Source of the DNA: an uncultured Alphaproteobacteria bacterium
GTDB lineage: Bacteria; Pseudomonadota; Alphaproteobacteria; RF32; CAG-239
Assembly (NCBI GenBank): GCA_944391495.1
Contig: CALXTU010000003.1
Coordinates: 124,001 to 188,000 of the forward strand
DNA length: 64,000 bases
Reading direction: 5' to 3'
The position numbers and the translations under genes were made by a program. Shown here one piece after another: positions 16,258-24,384 of this stretch. Within the stretch, counting starts at the first letter, position 1. Each line of letters opens with the position of its first letter. The notes beneath the pieces are model-generated. The model saw only the letters and a program-made list of their open reading frames with translations. It ran no database searches and was not told the DNA's origin.

Positions 16258-16767
16258 ATGGGAAGATTGGTATCAATGCGAGAATATGCGCGTATTCGCG
16301 GGGTGAACCTGAATGCGGTGCAGACGGCGATAAAGTCCGGGCGTATTCATAAGACGAGAGATGATAAAATTGATGTCGACGAGGCGAACCGGGAGTGGTT
16401 TATGAATACCGATCCGGCACAGCAACGCAAACCGGACCCGCTGTTTGAGGCGCAAGGTGGCGTTCGTATGAGCAATATGGGAACCTTTCAGCAGGCAAAG
16501 ACTGCAGATATTTATTATCGGGCGATGTTGGCTAAGGCCAAGTTGCGAATGTTGACCGGTGAAATGGTTGACCGTAAACGTGCCGGCAATTATGCCTTTA
16601 ATCTCGGTCGGGCGTTGAGAGATTTGTTTATGAGCTTCTCGGTACGCTACGGTGCCTTAATTGCCGCCGAACTCGGAACCGACGAACACCAAACCTCCGC
16701 AATCTTGGACGAGTATATCCGCAAAATGCTCACCGAAAGCCAGGATATTTTAAGCAAGGAGCTGTGA
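16258..16767 (+). CDS. phage terminase small subunit-like protein (Nu1 type)
   Basis: A 169-residue protein. The N-terminal winged helix (SMREYARIRGVNLNAVQTAI, then the wing and EANREWF) is laid out like lambda Nu1, with a DNA-recognition helix and an Arg/Lys-rich turn. A Pro-rich linker is followed by helices with FQQAKTADIYYRAMLAKAKL and RDLFMSFSVRYG, an oligomerisation-type region. Its job would be to recognise packaging DNA and recruit the large subunit, but no large subunit gene follows; the next gene is on the other strand. That break suggests the phage was truncated here or that the element relies on a helper. Confidence 0.65.
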   Translation: MGRLVSMREYARIRGVNLNAVQTAIKSGRIHKTRDDKIDVDEANREWFMNTDPAQQRKPDPLFEAQGGVRMSNMGTFQQAKTADIYYRAMLAKAKLRMLTGEMVDRKRAGNYAFNLGRALRDLFMSFSVRYGALIAAELGTDEHQTSAILDEYIRKMLTESQDILSKEL

Positions 16768-16779
16768 GAGAAATCGGTT

Positions 16780-17535
16780 TTATTTAAATGGATACCACTT
16801 AACACCTAACACAGAGTTATATTCCTCAGTAATATCATCAAGATTTACTGGCGCAGGTTGATATTTATTCACATATAAACAACATATATACAGGCATTGA
16901 AAAGAAACCGTAATAGCTAAAAATGCGTCAGGAGTCTCTTGAACAGGTTTGGGGCAATATCTCGGTAGCATTACATAAGGGGAACAGTGTTTATAACTGC
17001 AAAATCTTTTATACATATGACATAAATTATCAACTTCAGGATGCCCTTCATTTTTTATGAGCTTATCAGCTATTGTTGATATACTGTTAGCTTGAGGCTT
17101 ATACCAAGAATTGTAATAATTATCCGAGGTTAATAAAATTTTATCTGTGACTTTTTTACCTTGATATTCTTTTTTGAGTAACCGCTGAACATTTCTTTCC
17201 TTTATAAAATTTAGAACTTTTTCTTTTGTGTCCGGATATATTTCAAGACCTTCAAGTTGTTCTATAGCTCCATAATCTATATATTGTTTTATTCTTTCTT
17301 CTTTTTCTAGCATCCAAATCAGTTGTATAAGCGCTTCCAACATATGAGACGTTAAAATACAAGCGTTATAGGCATCATCAATTAGCGTTAATACTGCTTT
17401 TGAAGAAGATAAAAGCCTCTTATAAAATGAAACTGTAGCTCCTTGTTGTAAATTTGTAGTTTCAAAATTAACGGCTTCTGTCCGTTGTATTAAACGCTCT
17501 AATAAAGTTTTATTCGTTTCAAAATCTTCATTCAT
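16780..17535 (-). CDS. DUF5677-like helical protein, 251 aa
   Basis: All-helical and rich in Tyr, Leu and Lys. The segment from about residue 50 (LTLIDDAYNACILTSHMLEALIQLIWML) followed by YIDYGAIEQLEGL, and the later YKRFCSYKHCSPYVMLPRY, fit the DUF5677 pattern, a HEPN-like helical family often found near phage-defence genes. No catalytic motif can be named with confidence. It lies on the opposite strand between the terminase gene and the restriction operon, at the point where AT-rich cargo begins. It starts the cargo rather than belonging to the phage backbone. Confidence 0.45.
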   Translation of the reverse strand: MNEDFETNKTLLERLIQRTEAVNFETTNLQQGATVSFYKRLLSSSKAVLTLIDDAYNACILTSHMLEALIQLIWMLEKEERIKQYIDYGAIEQLEGLEIYPDTKEKVLNFIKERNVQRLLKKEYQGKKVTDKILLTSDNYYNSWYKPQANSISTIADKLIKNEGHPEVDNLCHMYKRFCSYKHCSPYVMLPRYCPKPVQETPDAFLAITVSFQCLYICCLYVNKYQPAPVNLDDITEEYNSVLGVKWYPFK

Positions 17536-17809
17536 TACGTATCCTATTATTTATGGTTAAATAGATGGTATATGCTACACATAAAATTTTAACACGTCAA
17601 ATAGGTAAAAAAAACTAAAAACAAAAAATAGCACCAAACACCTAATTAAAATTTCAATATTTTGCCAAATGAAAACTCCACAAATGGCCGAATAAAAGGA
17701 CTGTTTTTTCCTTTTTTATTCCCTTTTGTTCCTTTTAAGGGAAATCTTTCTTGCATTATATTTTGGTGTTTATTAGAATAACAGCATTCTTTTTACATGA
17801 TGGAGAAAA
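17536..17809. other. AT-rich noncoding gap before the restriction operon
   Basis: This 274-bp stretch separates divergent genes and must hold both promoters. It contains an imperfect run of TTCC and CCTTTT repeats (CTGTTTTTTCCTTTTTTATTCCC near 17700 in outline). I see no clear -35/-10 pair, RNA gene or open frame. Confidence 0.4.
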
Positions 17810-17977
17810 ATGATGACGAGTGATATTCTAACCGTTGAAGAAGTGGCTGAGTACCTAAAACTTGCTAAAAAGACTGTCTATAAATTGGCGGCAGAGAAAA
17901 AGATACCTGCGTTTCGTGTAGGAAAATTCTGGCGTTTCAAAAAAGCAGAAATTGAAGAATGGATTAAGAATAAATAA
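17810..17977 (+). CDS. excisionase-like MerR-type HTH protein, 55 aa
   Basis: Starts ATGATG after GGAG and encodes a single winged helix-turn-helix: LTVEEVAEYLKLAKKTVYKLAAEKKIP, then FRVGKFWRFKKAEIEEWIKNK. This is the helix_turn_helix_17/excisionase family form, which binds DNA as a recombination directionality factor or as a small repressor. It ends 49 bp before hsdM on the same strand, so it could control the restriction genes or be a remnant of the element's excision module. Such small HTH genes are also common in front of type I restriction operons. Confidence 0.8.
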   Translation: MMTSDILTVEEVAEYLKLAKKTVYKLAAEKKIPAFRVGKFWRFKKAEIEEWIKNK

Positions 17978-18026
17978 TGCAAAAATATGTAACCATCAAA
18001 AGAGACTAAGACTAAAGGATTATATT

Positions 18027-19472
18027 ATGTTTGAACAGAGTTTTAAGAATATTGATAATGAGTTGCACAAAGATGCCGGTTGTTCAACCGAAATGGATTA
18101 TATTGAGCAGACTTCGTGGCTATTGTTCTTGAAATATCTGGAAGATTTGGAAAACAATCGGGCAATGGAAGCCGAGCTTAACGGCAAAAAATATACCCCG
18201 ATTATTGATGAGAATTATACTTGGAGTAGTTGGGCATATCCTAAAACTGCAGATGGCAAGCTTGATTATCACAAAGCTATGACCGGTGATGACTTAGTAA
18301 ACTTCGTCAGAGATAAGTTATGGCCTTATTTGGCGCATTTTAAGGAATTAGCGGAGGCCGCCGACACTTTGGAATATAAAATCGGAGTTGTTTTCAGCGA
18401 ATTAAGAAACAAAATCAATGATGGCTATATCCTGCGCACTGTCATCAATATTATGCAGGAAATGCGCTTTCAGACTTCGGAAGAAAAGCACGAGCTTTCT
18501 GAACTTTACGAAGGTAAAATTCAAAATATGGGTAACAGCGGGCGCAACGGCGGTGAATATTATACCCCAAGACCACTCATCAGAGCCATTATCAATGTTG
18601 TTCAGCCAAAACTTGGTGACAAGATATATGATGGTGCTTGTGGGTCTGCAGGATTCTTGGTTGAAGCGTTTAATTACCTTAAGGAAAGCAAGACTTTAAC
18701 CGTTAATGAAATGGAAACTTTACAAAAGGAAACTCTTTACGGTAAAGAATTTAAGCCATTGCCATACATTATTGCCATTATGAATATGATTTTACACGGC
18801 GTAGAGGCTCCAAACATTATCCGAAAGGATACTCTTTCTGAAAATATTATGGCAGTACAAACGAAAGACCAATTTGATGTGATTTTAGCTAATCCGCCCT
18901 TTGGTGCGGCTACAAGTAAATCTGATATTCAAAACTTTCCGATAAAGACAAGTGAAACTGCCTATATGTTTATTCAGCATTTCATCAAATATCTTAAAGC
19001 AGGTGGTAACGCCGGTGTGGTTATCAAAAACACTTTTTTGAGTAATGGTGATGCTACAGAGGTTAGAAGAGAACTGTTAGATACTTGTAATTTGTATGCG
19101 GTATTAGATTTACCGGCAAAGGTATTCTCTGCCGGAGTTAAGACAGTGGTGCTGTTTTTCAAAAAAGGCGAACCAACCAAGAAAATTTGGTATTATCAGC
19201 TAAACCTTGACCGGAACTTAGGTAAAACCAATCCGTTGAATGAAAATGACTTGGCCGATTTCTTAGAGTGCTTCAAAGGGCAAAAAGAAACCGAGAACTC
19301 TTGGTTTGTTGATTTGAAAGATGTTAATCCGGACACATTAGATTTATCGGTTAAAAACCCGAATAAGAGTGATGAAGTTGTTTATCGCGAACCGGCAGAG
19401 ATTATTGCAGAAATAGAAAAACTTGATGCTGAAAGTGCTGACTTGTTAAAGCAGATTAAGGAGTTGTTGTAA
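18027..19472 (+). CDS. hsdM: type I restriction-modification DNA methyltransferase subunit
   Basis: N6-adenine methyltransferase of a type I system. The ATG at 18027 with AAGGAT upstream gives 481 residues starting MFEQSFKNIDNELHKDAG; an in-frame extension to 17952 overlaps the HTH gene. The N-terminal HsdM domain is followed by the S-adenosylmethionine motif IYDGACGSAGFLVEAF near residue 200 and the catalytic NPPFG near 290. With HsdS it methylates the target; with HsdR added it cuts unmethylated DNA. The hsdS start directly abuts the stop codon. Confidence 0.95.
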   Translation: MFEQSFKNIDNELHKDAGCSTEMDYIEQTSWLLFLKYLEDLENNRAMEAELNGKKYTPIIDENYTWSSWAYPKTADGKLDYHKAMTGDDLVNFVRDKLWPYLAHFKELAEAADTLEYKIGVVFSELRNKINDGYILRTVINIMQEMRFQTSEEKHELSELYEGKIQNMGNSGRNGGEYYTPRPLIRAIINVVQPKLGDKIYDGACGSAGFLVEAFNYLKESKTLTVNEMETLQKETLYGKEFKPLPYIIAIMNMILHGVEAPNIIRKDTLSENIMAVQTKDQFDVILANPPFGAATSKSDIQNFPIKTSETAYMFIQHFIKYLKAGGNAGVVIKNTFLSNGDATEVRRELLDTCNLYAVLDLPAKVFSAGVKTVVLFFKKGEPTKKIWYYQLNLDRNLGKTNPLNENDLADFLECFKGQKETENSWFVDLKDVNPDTLDLSVKNPNKSDEVVYREPAEIIAEIEKLDAESADLLKQIKELL

Positions 19473-20600
19473 ATGTACCCTATTGTTTCAATATCAGAAT
19501 TAGAAAAAACAGGGCGTATACAACTTTTAAGAGGAAGTGGTATATCAAAGAAAGATTTTGACGATGGTGGCAAATTTTTCTGCATACACTACGGTGATTT
19601 ATACACTTTGTATACGCCAATAATACAAAATGTACTACGTAAAACAAATGTTAATGGAAAAATTAAATCCATAGATGGAGATGTTTTAATTCCTGCTACT
19701 ACGACAGCCGATGCAATGGGAATTGCAATAGCTAGAGCTCTAGATGAAGAAGGGGTTGTTATTGGTGGCGATATAAACATTGTTAGGACGAGAAATAAAG
19801 TTTTATTATCTTCATATTTGTCGTATATGATTAACTTCCCATTGAAACATCAACTAGCGCAGTATGCTAAAGGTGTAAACATTTTGCATCTAAATAATAA
19901 TGATATTAGAACATTGCGGATTCCTGTTCCATCTATACAAGAACAAAAAGCAATTGTAAGTAAAACTACAGAATTGTTTAACAAAATAGATAAGGTTAAA
20001 GCCAATGCCGAGCAAAATCTTAATAATGCCAAAGAGCTGTTTGACGGATATTTAGAAAATATAGTTGCACCAAAAGATAAATTAGGAAAATATATTAAAA
20101 TAACAACCGGTAAACTTAATTCTAATGCTGCTGTTGAGAATGGTCAATATCCCTTTTTTACTTGTTCTAGGACACCTTTAAAAATAAATAATTTTGCATT
20201 TGACTGTGAAGCAATTTTGTTAGCAGGAAATAATGCATCTGGAGATTTTAATGTTAAACATTATAAAGGGAAATTTAATGCCTATCAAAGAACTTATGTA
20301 ATAACTATACCTGATAAATCAAAATTAAATTATAGGTATCTTTATTTTCAATTATTCAAAGCATTGGCAGAGTTGAAAAAAATGTCGCTAGGTGCAAATA
20401 CTAAATTTTTAAGAGTAGGAATGATAACCGATTTTATGCTTTCAATGCCAACCATTGAAGAGCAACAAAAAATCGTTGAAAAGCTTGATGCACTACAAGA
20501 ACAAACCAAGCAACTTGAAGCAATATACACCCAAAAAATCAAAGAATGTGATGAGTTAAAACAATCTATATTGCAAAAAGCATTTAGAGGAGAACTGTGA
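19473..20600 (+). CDS. hsdS: type I restriction-modification specificity subunit
   Basis: Chooses the DNA target. The 375 residues hold two recognition domains, each followed by a helical spacer. The first spacer is IQEQKAIVSKTTELFNKID near 150-185 and the second is IEEQQKIVEKLDALQEQTKQLE near 327-350, ending in the conserved QSILQKAFRGEL. The second recognition domain carries the usual NGQYPFFTCSRTPLKIN and KFLRVGMITDFMLSMP. The two recognition domains differ, so the site should be bipartite. The stop overlaps the hsdR start. It is AT-rich like the rest of the cargo. Confidence 0.92.
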   Translation: MYPIVSISELEKTGRIQLLRGSGISKKDFDDGGKFFCIHYGDLYTLYTPIIQNVLRKTNVNGKIKSIDGDVLIPATTTADAMGIAIARALDEEGVVIGGDINIVRTRNKVLLSSYLSYMINFPLKHQLAQYAKGVNILHLNNNDIRTLRIPVPSIQEQKAIVSKTTELFNKIDKVKANAEQNLNNAKELFDGYLENIVAPKDKLGKYIKITTGKLNSNAAVENGQYPFFTCSRTPLKINNFAFDCEAILLAGNNASGDFNVKHYKGKFNAYQRTYVITIPDKSKLNYRYLYFQLFKALAELKKMSLGANTKFLRVGMITDFMLSMPTIEEQQKIVEKLDALQEQTKQLEAIYTQKIKECDELKQSILQKAFRGEL

Positions 20601-22903
20601 TGGTTTCTGAAGCTGATACCAGAGAAGAACTGATAAACCCTAAGTTGATAGAGTGCGGATGGAAAACCGGCGACAACGTTATTGTTCGTCGGGAATATCC
20701 TATCTCTAAAGGTAAAATTATCGGTATGAATGCTCGTGCGCCGAAGCTGAGCGCAGATTACGTTCTTATCTACAAAAATGTTAAATTAGCGGTGGTGGAA
20801 GCCAAAAAATCTTCTCGCTCATATACCGATGGTGTGGCGCAAGCCAAACAATATGCCGAACTCTTAAATATTCGCTTTACCTATGCCACCAATGGCACAG
20901 ATATTTATCAAATAGATATGGAAACCGGCAAGGAACAGCAAGTTAATGCCTACCCATCTCCGGAAGAACTCTGGCAGATGACATACAGTCAAGACAACGA
21001 GATATTTAATCTGCTTTCTGCTATTCCGTCAAAAACCGACGGTCAGTTTGAATTGCGCTATTATCAAGAAAATGCTATCAACGCCACGATAAAAGCATTA
21101 AGCGAAGGAAAGCCAAGAATTTTATTAACCCTTGCTACCGGAACCGGCAAAACTTGTATTGCTTTTCAGATAGTTTGGAAACTGATGCAGGCAAAGTGGA
21201 ATATTAAAAACATCGGCGACCGCTTGCCGCGTGTGTTGTTTTTAGCCGACCGGAACATATTAGCCGACCAAGCTTTTAACGCTTTTCAGGCATTTCCGCT
21301 GAACTCACTTGCCCGAATTACGCCGTCGGATATTAAGAAAAACGGCAGAGTACCGGATGCGCAAAGCATTTTCTTTACTATTTTCCAAACCTTTATGAGC
21401 GGCGAAAAGCCATATTTCGGACAATATCCGAAGGACTTTTTTGACTTAGTTATTATTGATGAATGCCACCGCGGTGGTGCTAATGATGAAAGTAATTGGC
21501 GCGAGATTTTGAACTATTTTGATTGCGCCGTTCACTTGGGTTTAACAGCTACGCCAAAACGCAAAGATAACGTTGATACTTATAAGTATTTCGGCGAGCC
21601 GGTTTATACATACTCATTAAAACAAGGCATAAATGACGGCTTTTTAACACCGTTTAGGGTTAGAAACCTAAGCACAAACTTTGACGAATATCAGTATAAT
21701 ACCTCTGATGACGTTGACGGGGAAATTGACCCGGAAAAAACTTATAAGGACAATGAGGTATTTATTGTTGATAAAGAGCTTGAGCGGGTTAAAAAGTTTA
21801 TGGATGAAATCAATCAAAACGATAAAACACTTGTCTTTTGCGCCACACAGACGCACGCCGGTTTAATCAGAGATATGATAAACCAATATAAAACCGCAAG
21901 CACTAACCCAAACTATTGTGTGCGCGTGACTGCAGATGATGGCGCACGAGGAGAAATGTTTTTGCGGCAGTTCCAAGATACGTCCAAAACTATTCCGACC
22001 ATTTTAACCACATCACAAAAGCTCTCGACCGGTGTTGATGCTATTCAGGTGAAAAATATCGTTTTGCTCCGGCCCGTGAACTCGATGATTGAATTTAAGC
22101 AGATTATCGGCAGAGGGACCAGAGTTTGTGAAGACAAGGATTATTTCACAATTTATGACTTTGTCGGAGCATCACATAATTTTGAAGATAAAGAATGGGA
22201 CGGTCCGACAGAATATACCGGAAAACCAGGCACTGGTAATGGTGGCAAAGGCGATCAAGGAGGTAACGGCGGAAATGGCGGCAACGGCAATGGTGGCGAA
22301 ACTCCGGAACCGAAGAAAATTACTAAAATTAAATTAGGTAAAGGTCGTGAAGTTAAAATTTTTGATGACGGCACCACATTTTATGATAAAGACTTAGGCA
22401 AACCTATCAGCGCCAAAGAATTTATTGAAAGACTGGTCGGTCAAATGCCAAACTTCTTCAAGTCAGAAGATGAATTACGCCAAGTATGGCTTGATCCAAT
22501 AACCAGAAAAACATTGCTCAAACGTTTTGCCGAACGCGGCTACAACCGAGAAACATTTAAGTATATTCAAAAAGCTTTAAATGCCGAAAATAATGATGTG
22601 TTTGATGTTTTAAGCTTCTTAGCGGAATTCTGCAATGATATGATGACAAGAAGCGAAAGAGCGGACCAATGCAAGTTTTATGTTATGGATAACTATGCGG
22701 CAAGACAGTTCGCCTTTATTGAGTTTGTATTGCAACAATATGTTAAAGAAGGTATTTCAGAGCTCGATGACGAGAGAATTGGTAAACTGGTCAACTTGAA
22801 ATATGGCTCGCCGATGAACGCCTTGCAGGAACTCGGCAAACCTGATGAAATCCGCTCAATGTTCTGCACCTTCCAACAATATCTGTATAAGAAAGCGGCA
22901 TAG
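20600..22903 (+). CDS. hsdR: type I restriction enzyme R subunit
   Basis: Translocase and nuclease of the system, 767 residues from the ATG that shares one base with the hsdS stop. A PD-(D/E)XK nuclease domain (AVVEAKKSSRSY near residue 63) is followed by a DEAD-type helicase motor with ATGTGKTC near 178, IIDECHRGG near 285, TATPKRKD near 315 and the last motif IGRGTRVCEDKDYF near 502. A Gly/Asn-rich linker of about 28 residues (near 542-569) then joins the C-terminal helical domain that contacts HsdM. The layout resembles EcoEI-type R subunits. The linker is unusually low in complexity. Confidence 0.94.
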   Translation: MVSEADTREELINPKLIECGWKTGDNVIVRREYPISKGKIIGMNARAPKLSADYVLIYKNVKLAVVEAKKSSRSYTDGVAQAKQYAELLNIRFTYATNGTDIYQIDMETGKEQQVNAYPSPEELWQMTYSQDNEIFNLLSAIPSKTDGQFELRYYQENAINATIKALSEGKPRILLTLATGTGKTCIAFQIVWKLMQAKWNIKNIGDRLPRVLFLADRNILADQAFNAFQAFPLNSLARITPSDIKKNGRVPDAQSIFFTIFQTFMSGEKPYFGQYPKDFFDLVIIDECHRGGANDESNWREILNYFDCAVHLGLTATPKRKDNVDTYKYFGEPVYTYSLKQGINDGFLTPFRVRNLSTNFDEYQYNTSDDVDGEIDPEKTYKDNEVFIVDKELERVKKFMDEINQNDKTLVFCATQTHAGLIRDMINQYKTASTNPNYCVRVTADDGARGEMFLRQFQDTSKTIPTILTTSQKLSTGVDAIQVKNIVLLRPVNSMIEFKQIIGRGTRVCEDKDYFTIYDFVGASHNFEDKEWDGPTEYTGKPGTGNGGKGDQGGNGGNGGNGNGGETPEPKKITKIKLGKGREVKIFDDGTTFYDKDLGKPISAKEFIERLVGQMPNFFKSEDELRQVWLDPITRKTLLKRFAERGYNRETFKYIQKALNAENNDVFDVLSFLAEFCNDMMTRSERADQCKFYVMDNYAARQFAFIEFVLQQYVKEGISELDDERIGKLVNLKYGSPMNALQELGKPDEIRSMFCTFQQYLYKKAA

Positions 22904-22914
22904 AGGGACTAAAA

Positions 22915-23613
22915 ATGAAAAAATGCTGTGTAAATTGTGCTTTCTGCGCTAGGTATATAAATAATTCAGCAAATTCTTTGACTGTTGAAGAACATAAACA
23001 GGCCCTTAAAGGTAATTTTGATTTTGTTGGTAGAGAGCAAAGAGCTCAAAAAGAATGGTATGGACAATATAAAAAAATCTATGAAGACTTAAGCCGAGGT
23101 CTGTATCATGATAAATTGGGTGGTGGTAGAAATGTTATGGAAATAATAACACATTCTACTAGACCTGATGAGTTTCCTGCTGTTGGTTATCCTAATGCGA
23201 TTGTGGATACATTTAGACTGTCTATGTGTCCAACGGCCCCATATCAAGACTTTCTTGTTTGCTGGCACAATTTGTGGAATTTTCAAGGTAAAGAACAAGA
23301 ATTTTCTACCCTAAATAACAAAAATAAATGCCTATTTTTCTATCCTTATAATAAAAAAGGTAATAAAAGTTTTGAAGGATGTGAAAAAGAACGCGATGCC
23401 TTATTGGCAAAAAGTCGTTTTACAACCACAAACTGGCTTGTAATATTTGGAATAATCGTAACTATCTTAATTTTTGGCATACAAACATGGAATAATAAAC
23501 AAAGCAATCAACAAAAAACGTCTGTGATAGGGGAAGAAGTTATACAATTAAAAGCGCCGCAAGTAACTCCAAGTGTAGAAAAATTTATACCGAAAAAAAG
23601 CGAGAAGAAATGA
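22915..23613 (+). CDS. Cys-rich single-pass membrane protein downstream of hsdR
   Basis: A 232-residue protein of no family known to me. The N-terminus has a dense cysteine motif, KKCCVNCAFCARY, with further cysteines in LSMCP, LVCWHN, NKCLFF and FEGCEKE, suggesting a zinc- or iron-binding domain of about 165 residues. A single membrane helix (TNWLVIFGIIVTILIFGIQTW) spans about 173-193, followed by a basic tail with several Lys and Pro. It lies 11 bp after hsdR on the same strand and probably shares its transcript. It may be an accessory defence protein at the membrane, which is inference. Confidence 0.6.
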   Translation: MKKCCVNCAFCARYINNSANSLTVEEHKQALKGNFDFVGREQRAQKEWYGQYKKIYEDLSRGLYHDKLGGGRNVMEIITHSTRPDEFPAVGYPNAIVDTFRLSMCPTAPYQDFLVCWHNLWNFQGKEQEFSTLNNKNKCLFFYPYNKKGNKSFEGCEKERDALLAKSRFTTTNWLVIFGIIVTILIFGIQTWNNKQSNQQKTSVIGEEVIQLKAPQVTPSVEKFIPKKSEKK

Positions 23614-23688
23614 CGACAATACTTGATTTTTGTGATAAATAGGTAATAACATAAAATGTTTAGAAAGACTAATTTTATAGGGTAAGAT

Positions 23689-24384
23689 ATGACTAAATAT
23701 TCTGAATTTGTGGAAGATTACATCCCTTCGTCAATAGAGGAGTATTTTGCAAAGAATTTAGATCCGGAAAGACAAAATATTAGAAAAATACTAAGAAGCA
23801 TTAATGAAAATGCAGAGAAGATATATTTGGCCGGAGTATATCTATTGCAAATAAAGGATTTCCCGGCAAAACAATCTGTTGTTGCACATTGTTTTAGAGA
23901 ATTAATAAATGCAATTATTAGAACTGATGAAACATCAATGAAATCACAACTCTTGGAAGCAATAAAAACTATTGAGTTTGTTAAACAAGGACAATCAAAC
24001 GATGAAGAAATAAAAAAAATTGTAAATAATAAAGATATTTGGGCAAAGTTTAAAGCATTACGAAATGAAAGATCTCAATTGTCTGAAACATTATTATCAA
24101 TGAATCCTAAGCTTGCTCTTAAAATTGAATCTTCTAACATAGATGAAAGAGAAAAGGCACGAGAATATCTTGATACATTTATTAAGAGTGTTAAAGACGC
24201 CAAAGGCGCCATCGACAGTTTAAGACATTTTAATAAAAAATTTCATACCATATCAGATGAAGAGTTATTTAATAATATTCAAATAATTGAAAATTATATA
24301 AAACAATTAGAACCACCGCAATATTTAGAAATAAAAGAGGCTTTAGATGTCATCCTGGAAGAAACCAACACAAGAACAGATTAA
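23689..24384 (+). CDS. unknown helical protein, first gene of a two-gene unit (231 aa)
   Basis: AT-rich gene for an all-helical cytoplasmic protein. The N-terminal part contains SVVAHCFRELINAIIRTD near residues 62-80, and the C-terminal part contains LRHFNKKFHTISDEE near 182-196. The latter has R followed six residues later by H, which fits the loose Rx4-6H pattern of HEPN ribonucleases, although the helix context is uncertain. The end overlaps the 952-residue gene by 38 bp, so the two are translated together. I recognise no family. Position in a defence island and tight coupling suggest a two-component antiviral unit, which is inference. Confidence 0.65.
   Translation: MTKYSEFVEDYIPSSIEEYFAKNLDPERQNIRKILRSINENAEKIYLAGVYLLQIKDFPAKQSVVAHCFRELINAIIRTDETSMKSQLLEAIKTIEFVKQGQSNDEEIKKIVNNKDIWAKFKALRNERSQLSETLLSMNPKLALKIESSNIDEREKAREYLDTFIKSVKDAKGAIDSLRHFNKKFHTISDEELFNNIQIIENYIKQLEPPQYLEIKEALDVILEETNTRTD

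Noticed and set aside
16164-16352. 62-codon frame overlapping the small terminase gene
   Set aside because: It runs through the CTGGTC repeat region and overlaps the better-supported terminase frame.
22225-22310. Gly/Asn repeat in hsdR considered as a CRISPR-like or insertion repeat
   Set aside because: It is an in-frame low-complexity linker made of GGN-type codons, with no separate repeat-spacer structure. No CRISPR array was seen anywhere in the window.
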